Position numbers and translations under genes: made by a program
Notes under the pieces: model-generated
The model's input: only the letters and a program-made list of their open reading frames with translations
What the model was told of the DNA's origin: nothing
Database searches by the model: none
Part shown: positions 53,566 to 62,955 of the stretch, in pieces
Numbering within the stretch: position 1 is the stretch's first letter
Layout: each line of letters opens with the position of its first letter
DNA from: Phycisphaerae bacterium
GTDB lineage: Bacteria; Planctomycetota; Phycisphaerae; UBA1845; PWPN01
Length of the DNA stretch: 64,000 bases
Assembly (NCBI GenBank): GCA_030372985.1
Contig: JAUCQB010000140.1
Location: forward strand, 1-64,000
Reading direction: 5' to 3'

Positions 53566-55689
53566 TCACCTCGCCGGTGTCTTGACCCCGACGAACGCGT
53601 CATCGAAATAGGCGACACCCACTTTACCCTGGGTGTGCAGATTGAGCGAAAGCCGCTCGCTGCCCTTGGGCGCCGGGCCTTCCAGCGACACCCATGTCCA
53701 GCCGCTGCGACCGGTGACCTTGCGGCTCGGTCCGAGATGCCCGACCACCCCACCGCCGTTGTCGGTGGCGTCAAAGGTGATCCATGCGGCCCCCTCGTCA
53801 TCCGGGCAGTCGGTCTTGATCCACATGCCCGCGAAGTACTTCGTGCCCACCCTGGCAGTGTTATAGTGCGTGATCTGGCGGATGACGGTTTCCTTCGGTG
53901 ATACTCGCATACTCTGCGAGAGCCGCCCGGTGTGGGCCGTCTTGTCGCTCACGCCGCCGGGGTTGGATCTCATCACATCGCCGTCGACCTTCAGCGGCTC
54001 AAATCCCAGGGCGATCCACTCCTTTCCGCCGCCGCCGCCACCGGCCTCCATGCTCGCGTTGTTCAGCATGTTTTCGCCCGGCGGCAGCTCCGCGCGCTGA
54101 CCGAGCCGCAGGTCATGCCGATTCTCCTGTTCGCTGGAGATGCGGACGTCGGCCGCTTCATACTGATAGCGTCCTTTGGCCGTGGCAAGCAGCCTGTAGC
54201 GCGCGGGAATGACGTCCTTGAGCACATACCGGCCGTTCTGGTCGGTCTTGGCTTGCCGATCACCCGGCTGGAGCGTGATTACCGCGTCGGTCACGGGTTT
54301 GTCGTCATCACCGCTGCTGACGACGCCGCTGAGCGTGGTCTTGACGGTCGCTTCCAGGGCGACGTCCGCGACGCTGTTCTTCGCCGCGGCGACCCGGACT
54401 TTCTGTTTGACGGCCTTGAAGCCGGGTTTGCCGATGCTCAGGTCATAGGAGCCGGGTTTGAGCTTGCCGAAGAAGTAGTTGCCCATCGGGTCAGACGCAA
54501 AGGGCTTTCTGCCGATACTCACTTCGGCACCGTCGAGCCGCACGCCCAGGCCGGCGACGGTGACCGTGCCGCTGATGGCGCCCGTGACGTCGGTCGGCTT
54601 GGCCAGTGCCGCGACCACCGTGTACTGGTAATGCGGCTTGGTGGGCGAGCCGTCCGGATTGATGCCGCTTTCAGGATACACGTAGTCGAACTGCTGCCAG
54701 CCCTCGTTGGAGAACTCAAAGGGAAACGCCGCCACGAGTTCGGGCCAGTTCGGGTAGTGGTCGCGGAAGGCCCGCATGGCGTAGTCCGCGCGGTTGTACT
54801 CGTCGATGATCGGGTGCCCTTCTGACTTGGTGTAAACGGCGTTGCCCAGGTTCCATCCCGTTTCGGTGATCATGACCCTGACATCGTTCCGCCCGAAATC
54901 CCGCAGCTTGGCCAGTTCCAGCAGGTACGAGTCGATGGTCAGGTCCGAACCCGGTTTGACGGTCTTGTCGTGGTGGTTGAGCGATGGCGGGCGATTCATC
55001 GGGTACGGATGACACGACCACAGGTCAAACGACTTGATGAACTCGGGGTTTGCCTTGCAGAGCTTCTCGGCCCACTCGGGGCTGGTTGCCAAGCCGCCGT
55101 TGAGGATCTTGATCCGTGAGTCGCCGATGGAGCGAATCGCCTTGGCCACCGCGACAAAGAAGTCGGCATACTCCTGAGGACTGGGCCGGCCGCTCCATTC
55201 AACTGCCAGGTTGGGCTCGTTCCACACCTCGATGTAAAGCGGGCACATATCCGTCCGCGGCAGACCGGCCACCACGCGTTTGACCGCCTGGGCGATGGAG
55301 GTGTAATCGCCCGGAGCGTCGGCCTCGGGCTTGCGCCAGCCACCGCCGCCGTAATGGCCGCCGAGCCGTAGCACGGGGATCAACTCAAGCTGGTAGCACT
55401 TGTTGACGTAGTCAATCCAGCCCTGTGGCGGCTGTCTGGTGTTCTTGTCGATATCCGCCAGCAGCGTTTTGGCATATCCCCAACGTCCGACCAGATACCG
55501 CGCCCAGCGGAGGTGTTTGTCCCCCTTCGTACCGTTAGCCCCGTCACCGACCAAAAGGTGTGCCCCGTAGAAGTTGTTCGGCAGGGCGTAGGACGACCCT
55601 GGCGGCGCGGCCTTCTCAGCGGCCAGCGCGGCCGTGGTCCACCCGGCAATCAGCAGCCATCCGACAGTACCCCTTGTCACGTGTCGCAT
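53566..55689 (-). CDS. Secreted TIM-barrel glycosidase with carboxypeptidase-regulatory-like domains
   Basis: A 707-residue multidomain protein. The signal peptide (MRHVTRGTVGWLLIAGWTTA) is followed by a clan GH-A barrel (about 30-350) with acid/base Glu in LYIEVWNEPNLAVEW (about 157) and probable nucleophile Glu in VMITETGWNLG (about 274); it resembles GH39 or GH5 but I cannot fix the family. Two carboxypeptidase-regulatory-like beta domains follow (about 375-450 and 455-530), then a beta-sandwich (about 545-700) rather like a carbohydrate-binding module, after a Gly run (AGGGGGGKEW). GGAGAG precedes ATG 55689. It heads the operon with the epimerase and the (alpha/alpha)-type protein. Confidence 0.82.
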   Translation of the reverse strand: MRHVTRGTVGWLLIAGWTTAALAAEKAAPPGSSYALPNNFYGAHLLVGDGANGTKGDKHLRWARYLVGRWGYAKTLLADIDKNTRQPPQGWIDYVNKCYQLELIPVLRLGGHYGGGGWRKPEADAPGDYTSIAQAVKRVVAGLPRTDMCPLYIEVWNEPNLAVEWSGRPSPQEYADFFVAVAKAIRSIGDSRIKILNGGLATSPEWAEKLCKANPEFIKSFDLWSCHPYPMNRPPSLNHHDKTVKPGSDLTIDSYLLELAKLRDFGRNDVRVMITETGWNLGNAVYTKSEGHPIIDEYNRADYAMRAFRDHYPNWPELVAAFPFEFSNEGWQQFDYVYPESGINPDGSPTKPHYQYTVVAALAKPTDVTGAISGTVTVAGLGVRLDGAEVSIGRKPFASDPMGNYFFGKLKPGSYDLSIGKPGFKAVKQKVRVAAAKNSVADVALEATVKTTLSGVVSSGDDDKPVTDAVITLQPGDRQAKTDQNGRYVLKDVIPARYRLLATAKGRYQYEAADVRISSEQENRHDLRLGQRAELPPGENMLNNASMEAGGGGGGKEWIALGFEPLKVDGDVMRSNPGGVSDKTAHTGRLSQSMRVSPKETVIRQITHYNTARVGTKYFAGMWIKTDCPDDEGAAWITFDATDNGGGVVGHLGPSRKVTGRSGWTWVSLEGPAPKGSERLSLNLHTQGKVGVAYFDDAFVGVKTPAR

Positions 55690-55867
55690 GCAGGTCTCTC
55701 CGGTTGCCACACACAGGACTGTTGTCTTTTCAGGATCCTCTTCCTGTCGACCATAACCCCGTCCTTGCCCTGTGGCAATCCCATTTTCTCCCGCATGTGG
55801 TATCATGAGCGGTGGGCCGAGCGGACAGGCGGTCTTGTTCCCCCCGGGTGCTTTGGGAGTTGCTGAA

Positions 55868-57406
55868 ATGAAGGCAAGCGAGCAGTCAAAAGTCAGAACC
55901 TGGGCGTTCACACTTTTGCGTGTCGCTGTCGGCTGGCACCTGCTCTACGAGGGGGTGGTGAAGCTGACGGCGAAGAACTGGACATCCGCCGAGTACCTGC
56001 GCGATGCAACCTGGATGTTCGCGGATACGTTTCGTCGCCTGGCTGACTCGCCGGAGATGCTGCGAGTCGTGGACCTCCTGAACGTCTGGGGCCTGACGCT
56101 AATCGGCCTGGCGCTGGTTCTCGGTTTCCTGACTCGTTTGTCGGCAGGGCTCGGCGCCGTGCTGATTGCGCTGTACTACTTGTCCAACCCGCCGTTCATC
56201 GGTTTGCAGGGAATGGCCGGCGAGGGCAGCTACCTCATCGTTAACAAGAACCTCGTTGAGATCGTCTGTCTTGTTGTCCTCCTGCTCCTTCCACGGACCT
56301 GGATGTACGGCATCGACCATCTGCTGGCGGCGTTCCGTGGGCGCAGGAAGCTCGCTGCCGACGCAGGCGCCGGCGGGCCGGCCCAGGTCCCCTGCACTGC
56401 ATCCGAGGACGTGCCTCCGCCGCGCAGGCAGCTGCTCAAACACCTGGTGGGCCTGCCCATTCTGGGAGCCTTCGGTTTTTCCGTGTATCAGAAGCGCGAA
56501 TACGACAGCCTGGAGGAAAAGTACCTCATCGAGGCCGGGGCCGACGGCCGGACATCGGCAACGCTGAAGTCGTTCTCCTTTTCCAGGCTGTCCGAGCTGA
56601 AAGGCACGATGAGCTTCGGCCGGATCGGGAACCTGAAGGTCAGCAGGGTGATTCTGGGGGGCAACCTTGTCGGCGGCTGGGCCCACGCCCGGGACCTGTT
56701 GTACGTCTCCGACCTGGTCATGGCCTATCACAGCGACGAGCGGGTGATCAACACCTTTCGGCTGGCCGAGAAGTGCGGCATCAACACCTTCTTGACTCAC
56801 CCCAAGCTGCTGCGAATTGTCAGGAAATACTGGCACGCGTATGGCGGCCGCATCCAGTTCATCTCCGACTGCGGCGGGGCGGATTTGCATGAAGCGGTCA
56901 GGCTCTCCATCGACGGCGGAGCCCATGCCTGCTATGTCCAGGGGGGGACGGCCGACAGGCTGGTTGAAGAGGGCAGATTTGATGAGATTCGCCGGGCTCT
57001 CGATACCATCCGGTCGCACGGACTGCCGGCGGGAATCGGGGGCCATCGCATCAAGACGGTGAGGGGCTGCGTCGAGGAGGGAATCCGGCCCGACTTCTGG
57101 ATGAAGACGCTTCACCACCACAACTACTGGTCGGCCAGGCCGGGGGAGAAAGACAACGACAACAACTTTTGCCTCGAGCCCGATGAAACGATCGCCTTGA
57201 TGAAGACGCTCGATGAACCGTGGATTGCCTTCAAAGTGCTTGCCGCCGGAGCCATCCGCCCTCAGGATGGCTTCAAGTACGCTTTCGAAAGCGGCGCGGA
57301 CTTCATCTGTGTCGGCATGTACGACTTCCAGATCGTGCAGGATGTCAACATCGCTGCCGAGGCGCTGGCCAACACGGCCAAACGCTCGAGGCCGTGGCGG
57401 GGGTAG
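55868..57406 (+). CDS. DoxX membrane domain fused to a TIM-barrel (aldo/keto-like) domain
   Basis: A 512-residue fusion. The first 150 residues or so have four hydrophobic segments with the DoxX pattern (LLRVAVGWHLLYEGVVKL, VLGFLTRLSAGLGAVLIALY). A Pro/Arg linker leads to LLKHLVGLPILGAFGFSVYQ, a further anchor or signal-like helix. The C-terminal 280 residues form a TIM-barrel resembling aldo/keto-reductase-like planctomycete proteins: VSRVILGGNLVGGWAHARDL, KCGINTFLTHP, GIGGHRIKTV and FKVLAAGAIRPQDGF. ATG 55868 has GGGAG 8 bases upstream. DoxX domains are often linked to redox or quinone chemistry. The role of the fusion is unknown. Confidence 0.8.
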   Translation: MKASEQSKVRTWAFTLLRVAVGWHLLYEGVVKLTAKNWTSAEYLRDATWMFADTFRRLADSPEMLRVVDLLNVWGLTLIGLALVLGFLTRLSAGLGAVLIALYYLSNPPFIGLQGMAGEGSYLIVNKNLVEIVCLVVLLLLPRTWMYGIDHLLAAFRGRRKLAADAGAGGPAQVPCTASEDVPPPRRQLLKHLVGLPILGAFGFSVYQKREYDSLEEKYLIEAGADGRTSATLKSFSFSRLSELKGTMSFGRIGNLKVSRVILGGNLVGGWAHARDLLYVSDLVMAYHSDERVINTFRLAEKCGINTFLTHPKLLRIVRKYWHAYGGRIQFISDCGGADLHEAVRLSIDGGAHACYVQGGTADRLVEEGRFDEIRRALDTIRSHGLPAGIGGHRIKTVRGCVEEGIRPDFWMKTLHHHNYWSARPGEKDNDNNFCLEPDETIALMKTLDEPWIAFKVLAAGAIRPQDGFKYAFESGADFICVGMYDFQIVQDVNIAAEALANTAKRSRPWRG

Positions 57407-57421
57407 CAGGGGTGTCGGAGG

Positions 57422-58396
57422 TCACCCCGATGCGGGAAACGCAGAGGAGGGTTTGTCGGCGAGGACTCCATTTTCCTTCTTGATCAGGAATAAGGCTGCC
57501 AACCCCTTTCGCTCGGCGAGATCAAATCCTTCCTCCGGTCCCAGAACCATCAGCGCGGTTGCCCAGGCATCTGCCAACGCACAATCGGTGTGGATGACGG
57601 TGACCGAGGCAAGGTTGTGTTCCACCGGCCGGCACGTTCGCGGGTCGATGGTGTGGGATATTCGCCGCCCGTCCCGGAGGTAGAAAACGCGGTAGTCTCC
57701 TGAGGTTGCGGCGGATCGATCGGCCAGTTCGATCACGCGATGCACCGCAGGGGCACCGGTGATTGGTCGCTCGATCGCGATGCGCCATGGTTTGTTGGAG
57801 GCGCTGCTGCCTTTTGCCCGCACTTCGCCGCCGATTTCGACCATGTAGTTGTGGATGTCCGACTCGTCGAGCAGCCCGGCGATGCAGTCAACTGCGTACC
57901 CTTTGGCGATCCCTGAAAGGTCGCACCGGATATCGTCTCTGTTCTTGCACACAGTTCGGGCAACAGGGTCAAGTTCGAGAAATCGGTATCCGATCCGCGC
58001 CCGGAGGAGATCGCCCTCATTGTCCCGCGGGGCAGAAGCTCGAAATTCGCCAGGGCCGAACCCGTAAGCCTCGACCGCGGGACCGACCGTGACGTCGAAT
58101 GCGCCGCAGGTTTCTTCACTGACTCGCAGTGCCAGCCGAAGAACATGAGAAAGATCTTCCGAGATTCGCATGGGCGAGGCCGACGGGTGATGATTGAGTT
58201 GCGCAATCTCGGAATCGGGCAGATACGGCGACATCCGGCCGACGATCTGGTTGAGCCGGCTCTCGATGGCCCGGTGAAGCTCACCTGAGGAGGGTGAACG
58301 CCTGGACGCGATGTACTTGATGACGTAACGCGTGCCCATCGTGGCGCCGATCAGGCGCTGTTTGTCCCGGCGTCGAAATGGGAGCCATCGTGGCAA
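57422..58396 (-). CDS. ApbE-like FAD:protein FMN transferase
   Basis: A protein of about 320 residues that would attach FMN covalently to a Thr of flavoproteins such as NqrC or RnfG. The ApbE landmarks are all present: ATMGTRYVIKY, PDSEIAQLNHH, CGAFDVTVGPAVEAYGFGPG, DLSGIAKGYAVD, YMVEIGGEVRAKG, SGDYRVFYLRDGRRISHTID with HTIDPRTCRPV, and DCALADAWATALMVLG (metal-binding Asp). The start is uncertain: no ATG or GTG precedes the conserved MGT motif (58339). TTG 58396 or 58420 are candidates, and no clear signal peptide is visible. It is convergent with the DoxX fusion gene (15 bp) and divergent from tkt. Confidence 0.82.
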   Translation of the reverse strand: MPRWLPFRRRDKQRLIGATMGTRYVIKYIASRRSPSSGELHRAIESRLNQIVGRMSPYLPDSEIAQLNHHPSASPMRISEDLSHVLRLALRVSEETCGAFDVTVGPAVEAYGFGPGEFRASAPRDNEGDLLRARIGYRFLELDPVARTVCKNRDDIRCDLSGIAKGYAVDCIAGLLDESDIHNYMVEIGGEVRAKGSSASNKPWRIAIERPITGAPAVHRVIELADRSAATSGDYRVFYLRDGRRISHTIDPRTCRPVEHNLASVTVIHTDCALADAWATALMVLGPEEGFDLAERKGLAALFLIKKENGVLADKPSSAFPASG

Positions 58397-58675
58397 GGCC
58401 GGACCCCGAACTGCCGGCAAAAGAGACGCACTTCGACTGGCGGCAATACCTGTGGTGCGGCCGGCGCCAGTGAGTGTATCGTCCCGCTCGCGGAAGGAGC
58501 AGTATGGACAGGATGGCGGATGCTTGGGCTCCAGAGCCCCGGCAACGAACCACCGCCAAGTGTGTTGCCTGGCCTCCTGCACTTGATTGCCGCCAGCCCA
58601 GCCGCTAAGCTGTCGCATCCGCTGTCGGTCATCGGGGCCAAGCGTCCTTAACGTTATATTTCGCAGGTAATTAGG

Positions 58676-60610
58676 ATGAGCAATCCGTTGGAATCCCGCG
58701 TCATCGAGTTGGGCAAGCACGTTGTGAGAATGACCACTGCCGCCGGTTCGGGGCATCCGTCGAGCGCTTTGTCGCTCGGGCACATCGTCGGGACGCTGAT
58801 GTACGAACAGATGCGCTATGACCCGGGCAACCCCTGGAACCCGGCCAGCGACCGGCTGGTTCTCAGCGAAGGGCATTCGGTGCCCATCGTGTATGCCACC
58901 TACGCGGATCTGGGCGGGGTGGTGGGCAAATCGCCGGCCGCCAAGCGGGCCCTGACGCTCGATGATCTTAAGACCCTTCGCGAACTCGACAGCGTTCTTG
59001 ACGGTCACCCCAACCCGGCCGAAGGGTTCCCGTTTTTCGACGCGGCCACGGGTTCGCTTGGGCAGGGCCTGTCGGTCGGAGCCGGCCTGGCGCTCGGTGC
59101 CCGGCTCTGCAAGATCGACAAGCGGATCTTCGTGATCATCGGCGACGGTGAGTCGCGGGAAGGGCAGATCTGGGAGGCGCTCGACTTCATCATCGACCAC
59201 AAGCTGGTCAACGTCTGCCCGATCTTCAACTGCAACGGCCAGGGCCAGGCGGATTACGTCTCCAAGCAGCAGTCGGCCGACGTGCTGGTCGGCAAGCTCA
59301 AGGCTTTTGGCTATGACGTGCAGGACGTCGACGGCCACAAGATGGACCAGATCGCTGCGGCGGTCGCCAAGGTCGGCAAAGGCTCGATGCCGATCGCAAT
59401 CGTGGCCCGCACGCAGAAAGGTTGGGGCGTTGATTCCCTCAAGGATAAGTCCAACCATGGCAAGCCGCTGACGGCCGCGCAGGTCGCCGACGCTGAGGCC
59501 AGCCTGGACAGAGTGGCGGCCGGACTAAAGCCCTCCAAGGCGTCCGGCCCGGCCCCCAAACCGCCGATGCCGCCCTCGGCTAATGGCCCGGCCAACAAGG
59601 ACAAGATCGCCGTCATGCCTTTCGCCGAGGCGGTCGCCAAGACCGGCATGGCCGAAGCGGTAGCCAAGAATAAGCTCTCGACGCGGCGAGCCTACGGTGC
59701 GGCCCTGGTCGCACTCGGTCATGCCGACGAACGTATCGTTGCTCTCGACGGCGACGTCAGCAACTCGACTTTCGCCAATCTTTTCGGCAAGACGTTCCCG
59801 AATCGCTTCTTCGAGTGCAAGATTGCCGAGCAGAACATGATCTCGGTGGCCGCGGGTCTCTCGGCCGCCGGCTATATTCCGTTTGCCAGCAGTTTCGCCA
59901 AGTTTCTGGCTCGCGGCTATGACCAGTTGGAGATGGCCGCGATTACCCGAGCAAACGTCAAGCTCGTCGGTTCGCACGCCGGCTGTTCGCTGGGCGCCGA
60001 CGGCCCCAGCCAGATGAGTCTGCCTGACTTGGCCTACTTTCGTGCGTACACCAGCGCGGACGACGGTCGGGGCAATCCGGCGCTGACCTTCTTCCATCCG
60101 GCCGACGCCGTGGCTGCGTACCGCCTGACCGAGATGGCGGCTAACATCAACGGCCTGTGCTATGTCCGAACCCACCGACCGGACGTCCCCCTGATCTATC
60201 CGCAGGATGCGACCTTCAAGCGTGGCGGCTGTGGCAAGCTGGCCGAGGGTAACGCGGTGACGGTCGTCGGCAGCGGGTATATGACCACGCTGGCCCTGGC
60301 GGCGGTTCGCGAACTGGAGAAGGCCGGCGTCAAGTGCAACCTGTTCGACGCCTACTGCCTGCCGATGGATGCCGAGCCGATCCTGTCGGCCGCGCGCAAG
60401 GCCAACGGAGTGATCCTGACGGTCGAGGACAATTTCGCCGGCGGGTTCAATGCCGCCCTGGCCGAGGCGGCCGCTCGCAGCGGCGATGTGAAGGTTTTCG
60501 CCATGACCTGCCCGCGGATTCCCAAGTCCGGCAAGGACGGCGACGTCGTCCTGGCCTCTCTCGGCCTCGGTGTGAAGAACATCGTGGCGAGGGCCAAAGA
60601 ACTAGGGTAG
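58676..60610 (+). CDS. tkt: Transketolase
   Basis: A 644-residue thiamine-diphosphate enzyme of the pentose phosphate pathway. AAGSGHPSSALS (about 23) begins the first domain. The ThDP/metal motif GDGESREGQIWEALDFIIDH (about 156-175) with NCNGQGQ follows, then the pyrimidine domain (about 340-510) with catalytic Glu in CKIAEQNMISVAAGL (about 386), and a C-terminal domain (about 520-644). The linker between domains 1 and 2 is Pro/Ala-rich (about 290-320). ATG 58676 follows a weak ribosome site (GGTAATTAGG). It is a single gene, ending in hairpin sequences. Confidence 0.95.
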   Translation: MSNPLESRVIELGKHVVRMTTAAGSGHPSSALSLGHIVGTLMYEQMRYDPGNPWNPASDRLVLSEGHSVPIVYATYADLGGVVGKSPAAKRALTLDDLKTLRELDSVLDGHPNPAEGFPFFDAATGSLGQGLSVGAGLALGARLCKIDKRIFVIIGDGESREGQIWEALDFIIDHKLVNVCPIFNCNGQGQADYVSKQQSADVLVGKLKAFGYDVQDVDGHKMDQIAAAVAKVGKGSMPIAIVARTQKGWGVDSLKDKSNHGKPLTAAQVADAEASLDRVAAGLKPSKASGPAPKPPMPPSANGPANKDKIAVMPFAEAVAKTGMAEAVAKNKLSTRRAYGAALVALGHADERIVALDGDVSNSTFANLFGKTFPNRFFECKIAEQNMISVAAGLSAAGYIPFASSFAKFLARGYDQLEMAAITRANVKLVGSHAGCSLGADGPSQMSLPDLAYFRAYTSADDGRGNPALTFFHPADAVAAYRLTEMAANINGLCYVRTHRPDVPLIYPQDATFKRGGCGKLAEGNAVTVVGSGYMTTLALAAVRELEKAGVKCNLFDAYCLPMDAEPILSAARKANGVILTVEDNFAGGFNAALAEAAARSGDVKVFAMTCPRIPKSGKDGDVVLASLGLGVKNIVARAKELG

Positions 60611-60692
60611 GGCATGGTCGAGGTCGCCAAAGCGGCCGAGACCTGCCTTCGTTTTCAAGCGGCAGGTCTCGCTTCGCTCGACGCTGCCCTAC
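60607..60692. repeat. Nested palindrome overlapping the tkt stop codon
   Basis: The outer stem is GTAGGGCA (60607-60614) with TGCCCTAC (60685-60692), the middle stem GTCGAG (60617-60622) with CTCGAC (60677-60682), and the inner hairpin AGACCTGCC (60639-60647) with GGCAGGTCT (60661-60669). The tkt TAG lies within the outer left arm. A related sequence is at 50855-50915. Confidence 0.7.
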
Positions 60693-60707
60693 TTGAGAAA
60701 CGCGAAC

Positions 60708-60740
60708 GGGCCTCCCTCTGGCACAAGCGGCGGGAGGCCC
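60708..60740 (+). terminator. Rho-independent-like terminator after tkt
   Basis: A 9-bp perfect stem GGGCCTCCC / GGGAGGCCC with a 15-base loop is followed by TTATTCTCTT. This is the best terminator-like structure in the window. Confidence 0.65.
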
Positions 60741-60828
60741 TTATTCTCTTCGCGAGTGTGCTGTTTGTGTGTGCCGCTGCCGATTTCGGCGAGCCTGGTC
60801 GAGCTGTGTCGGCAGTGCGAGAAAACCC

Positions 60829-60852
60829 CACTGCTCACAGAGCAGTGGCACA
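60829..60852. repeat. Copy of the dispersed 24-bp hairpin
   Basis: Identical to the 30094-30117 copy: stem CACTGCT / AGCAGTG with the GCACA tail. It sits 36 bp before the start codon of the beta-helix gene, within its probable leader. Confidence 0.85.
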
Positions 60853-60887
60853 CGATTGCCGACTCGCCGCAACGGAGGACCCAAGCC

Positions 60888-62951
60888 ATGTTCGGTGCGC
60901 TATTCATGTCCTGTGTGGTGTCGATCGCTGCAGCCCAAACGCCACCCGCCGCGGAGTGGTATGTGGCCGCCAACGGCAATGACCAATGGTCGGGCCGGCT
61001 TGCTGCGCCGAACGACCAGAAAACCGATGGACCATTCGAGACGCTGGAGCGGGCCAGGGACGAGATTCGCAAGATGAGGAAGAAGCCGGGTGAGTCGCCG
61101 GCCGGCATCACCGTCTGGATTCGCGGCGGGGATTACCGTCTCGACAAGACCTTCGAGCTTGTGGCCGAGGACAACGGCAGCGAGACGATGCCGATCGCGT
61201 ACCGGGCCTACAAGGATGAGAAGGTGCGTCTGCTGGGTGGCAGGAAGGTCACCGGTTTCAAGCCTGTGACCGACCAGGCGGTTCTGGACCGGCTCGAACC
61301 GGCCGCCCGCGGCAAGGTCATGCAGGCCGATCTCAAAGCCGCCGGTGTGACCGACTTTGGCGATCCCGTGGCCGCGGCCAAGCGCATCGAATTGTTCTTT
61401 GCCGGCAAGCCGATGCAGTTGTCGCGATGGCCGAACGAGGGCTTCACCAAGATCGTCGACGTCGTGGGCGGCAAGCCGATCAAGGTCCACGGGAAAGAAG
61501 GCGATTCCGTCGGCAAGTTTGCCTACGAGGGCGATCGCCCCAAGCGCTGGACCGGCGAGAGCGACATCTGGCTGCACGGTTACTGGTTCTGGGATTGGGC
61601 CGACGCGTACCAGAAGGTTGAATCGATCGACACGGATAAGCGCGTCATCAAACTGGTCACGCCGTATCACAACTACGGCTATCGCAAGGAACAGCGATAC
61701 TATGCGATCAATCTTCTCTCGGAGATCGACAGCCCGGGCGAATGGTACGTGGATCGCAAGGGCGGCACCCTCTACTTCTGGCCGCCGGCGGACGTGGCGA
61801 CAAACGAGACGTATGTCTCGGTTCTCGGGACGGCCGTCAGCATGGACAACGTCACCGATGTGACTTTCCGCGGACTGATCATCGAGTACATCCGTGGCAC
61901 GGCAATCACCATCAAGGAGGGCAGGCGGGACCTCATCGCCGCTTGCACGCTGCGCAACATCGGCGGCCAGGCGGTGGTGGTCAGCGGCGGCGAAAAGCAC
62001 GGCGTGGCCGGTTGCGATATCTGCGACACCGGCGACGGCGGCATCAGCCTCAGCGGCGGCGACCGCGCGAAGCTGATTGCGGGCGAGCACTTTGCGACCA
62101 ACAATCACATTCATCGGTACAGCCGCAACAGCAATACCTACCGCACGGCCGTCAGTCTTGCCGGCGTCGGCTGCCGGGCGGCCAACAATCTGATCCACGA
62201 TGCCCCGCACATGGCCCTGGGCCTGAGCGGTAACGAGCACGTGATTGAACTCAATGAGGTGCACCATGTGGTCATGGAAACCGACGATGCCGGGGCGTTC
62301 TACATGGGCCGCGACTGGACCTGGCGCGGGAACGTGATTCGCCACAACTACTTCCACCACATCGGCGAGTTCAAGAGCTGGGTCGGCACACAGGCCATCT
62401 ACCTCGATGACTGGGCCAGCGATGTGAAGGTCTACGGCAACATCTGCCACAAGGTGTTCAGGGCTGTGCTCGTCGGCGGCGGACGTGACAACACCGTCGA
62501 AAACAACATTCTCGTGGACTGCAACATCGGCATCCACGTCGACTCGCGCGGTCTGGGCTGGGCTAAATCCTACTTCGACCAGAGGGACAACACGCTCACT
62601 GAGCGGCTCAATGCGATTCCCTACAAGGACACGCCATGGAGCACGCGGTACCCGCAACTGCTCACGCTCTACCAGGATGAGCCAGCCTTGGCCAAGTACA
62701 ACAAGCTGGTGCGCAACGTGATGGTCGGCTGCGCCAAGCCCATCGACCTGCACGACAAGCTCACCGACAAGATCGTGACCATGCAGGACAACTCCATCGA
62801 CACGGAGATGTACCTGAAGGACAGAGAGGCCAACCGCTTTCAGCTCAAACCCGACTCGCCCATGTGGGCCAAGGGTTTCCAGCGCATCCCGGTGGAGAAG
62901 ATCGGGCTGCAGAAGGATGAGTACCGGCCCGCGCTGCCAGAAGCGCAATGA
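60888..62951 (+). CDS. Secreted right-handed parallel beta-helix protein
   Basis: A 687-residue secreted protein, probably a polysaccharide lyase or glycosidase. The signal peptide (MFGALFMSCVVSIAAAQ) is followed by the typical start AAEWYVAANGNDQWSGRLAA and GPFETLERARDEIR. Beta-helix repeats run from about 310 to 560 (FRGLIIEYIRGTAITIKEGR, CTLRNIGGQAVVVSGGEKHG, NLIHDAPHMALGLSGNEHVI, NNILVDCNIGIHVDSRG). The HHV and DDAGAFYMGRDW segment may hold active-site residues. ATG 60888 has GGAGGA 9 bases upstream; the frame opening at 60693 is spurious. No catalytic family can be assigned. Confidence 0.85.
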   Translation: MFGALFMSCVVSIAAAQTPPAAEWYVAANGNDQWSGRLAAPNDQKTDGPFETLERARDEIRKMRKKPGESPAGITVWIRGGDYRLDKTFELVAEDNGSETMPIAYRAYKDEKVRLLGGRKVTGFKPVTDQAVLDRLEPAARGKVMQADLKAAGVTDFGDPVAAAKRIELFFAGKPMQLSRWPNEGFTKIVDVVGGKPIKVHGKEGDSVGKFAYEGDRPKRWTGESDIWLHGYWFWDWADAYQKVESIDTDKRVIKLVTPYHNYGYRKEQRYYAINLLSEIDSPGEWYVDRKGGTLYFWPPADVATNETYVSVLGTAVSMDNVTDVTFRGLIIEYIRGTAITIKEGRRDLIAACTLRNIGGQAVVVSGGEKHGVAGCDICDTGDGGISLSGGDRAKLIAGEHFATNNHIHRYSRNSNTYRTAVSLAGVGCRAANNLIHDAPHMALGLSGNEHVIELNEVHHVVMETDDAGAFYMGRDWTWRGNVIRHNYFHHIGEFKSWVGTQAIYLDDWASDVKVYGNICHKVFRAVLVGGGRDNTVENNILVDCNIGIHVDSRGLGWAKSYFDQRDNTLTERLNAIPYKDTPWSTRYPQLLTLYQDEPALAKYNKLVRNVMVGCAKPIDLHDKLTDKIVTMQDNSIDTEMYLKDREANRFQLKPDSPMWAKGFQRIPVEKIGLQKDEYRPALPEAQ

Positions 62952-62955
62952 AGTG

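Noticed and set aside
58397-59458. N-terminal extension of the ApbE frame to 678 codons
   Set aside because: Most of it is antisense to the transketolase gene.
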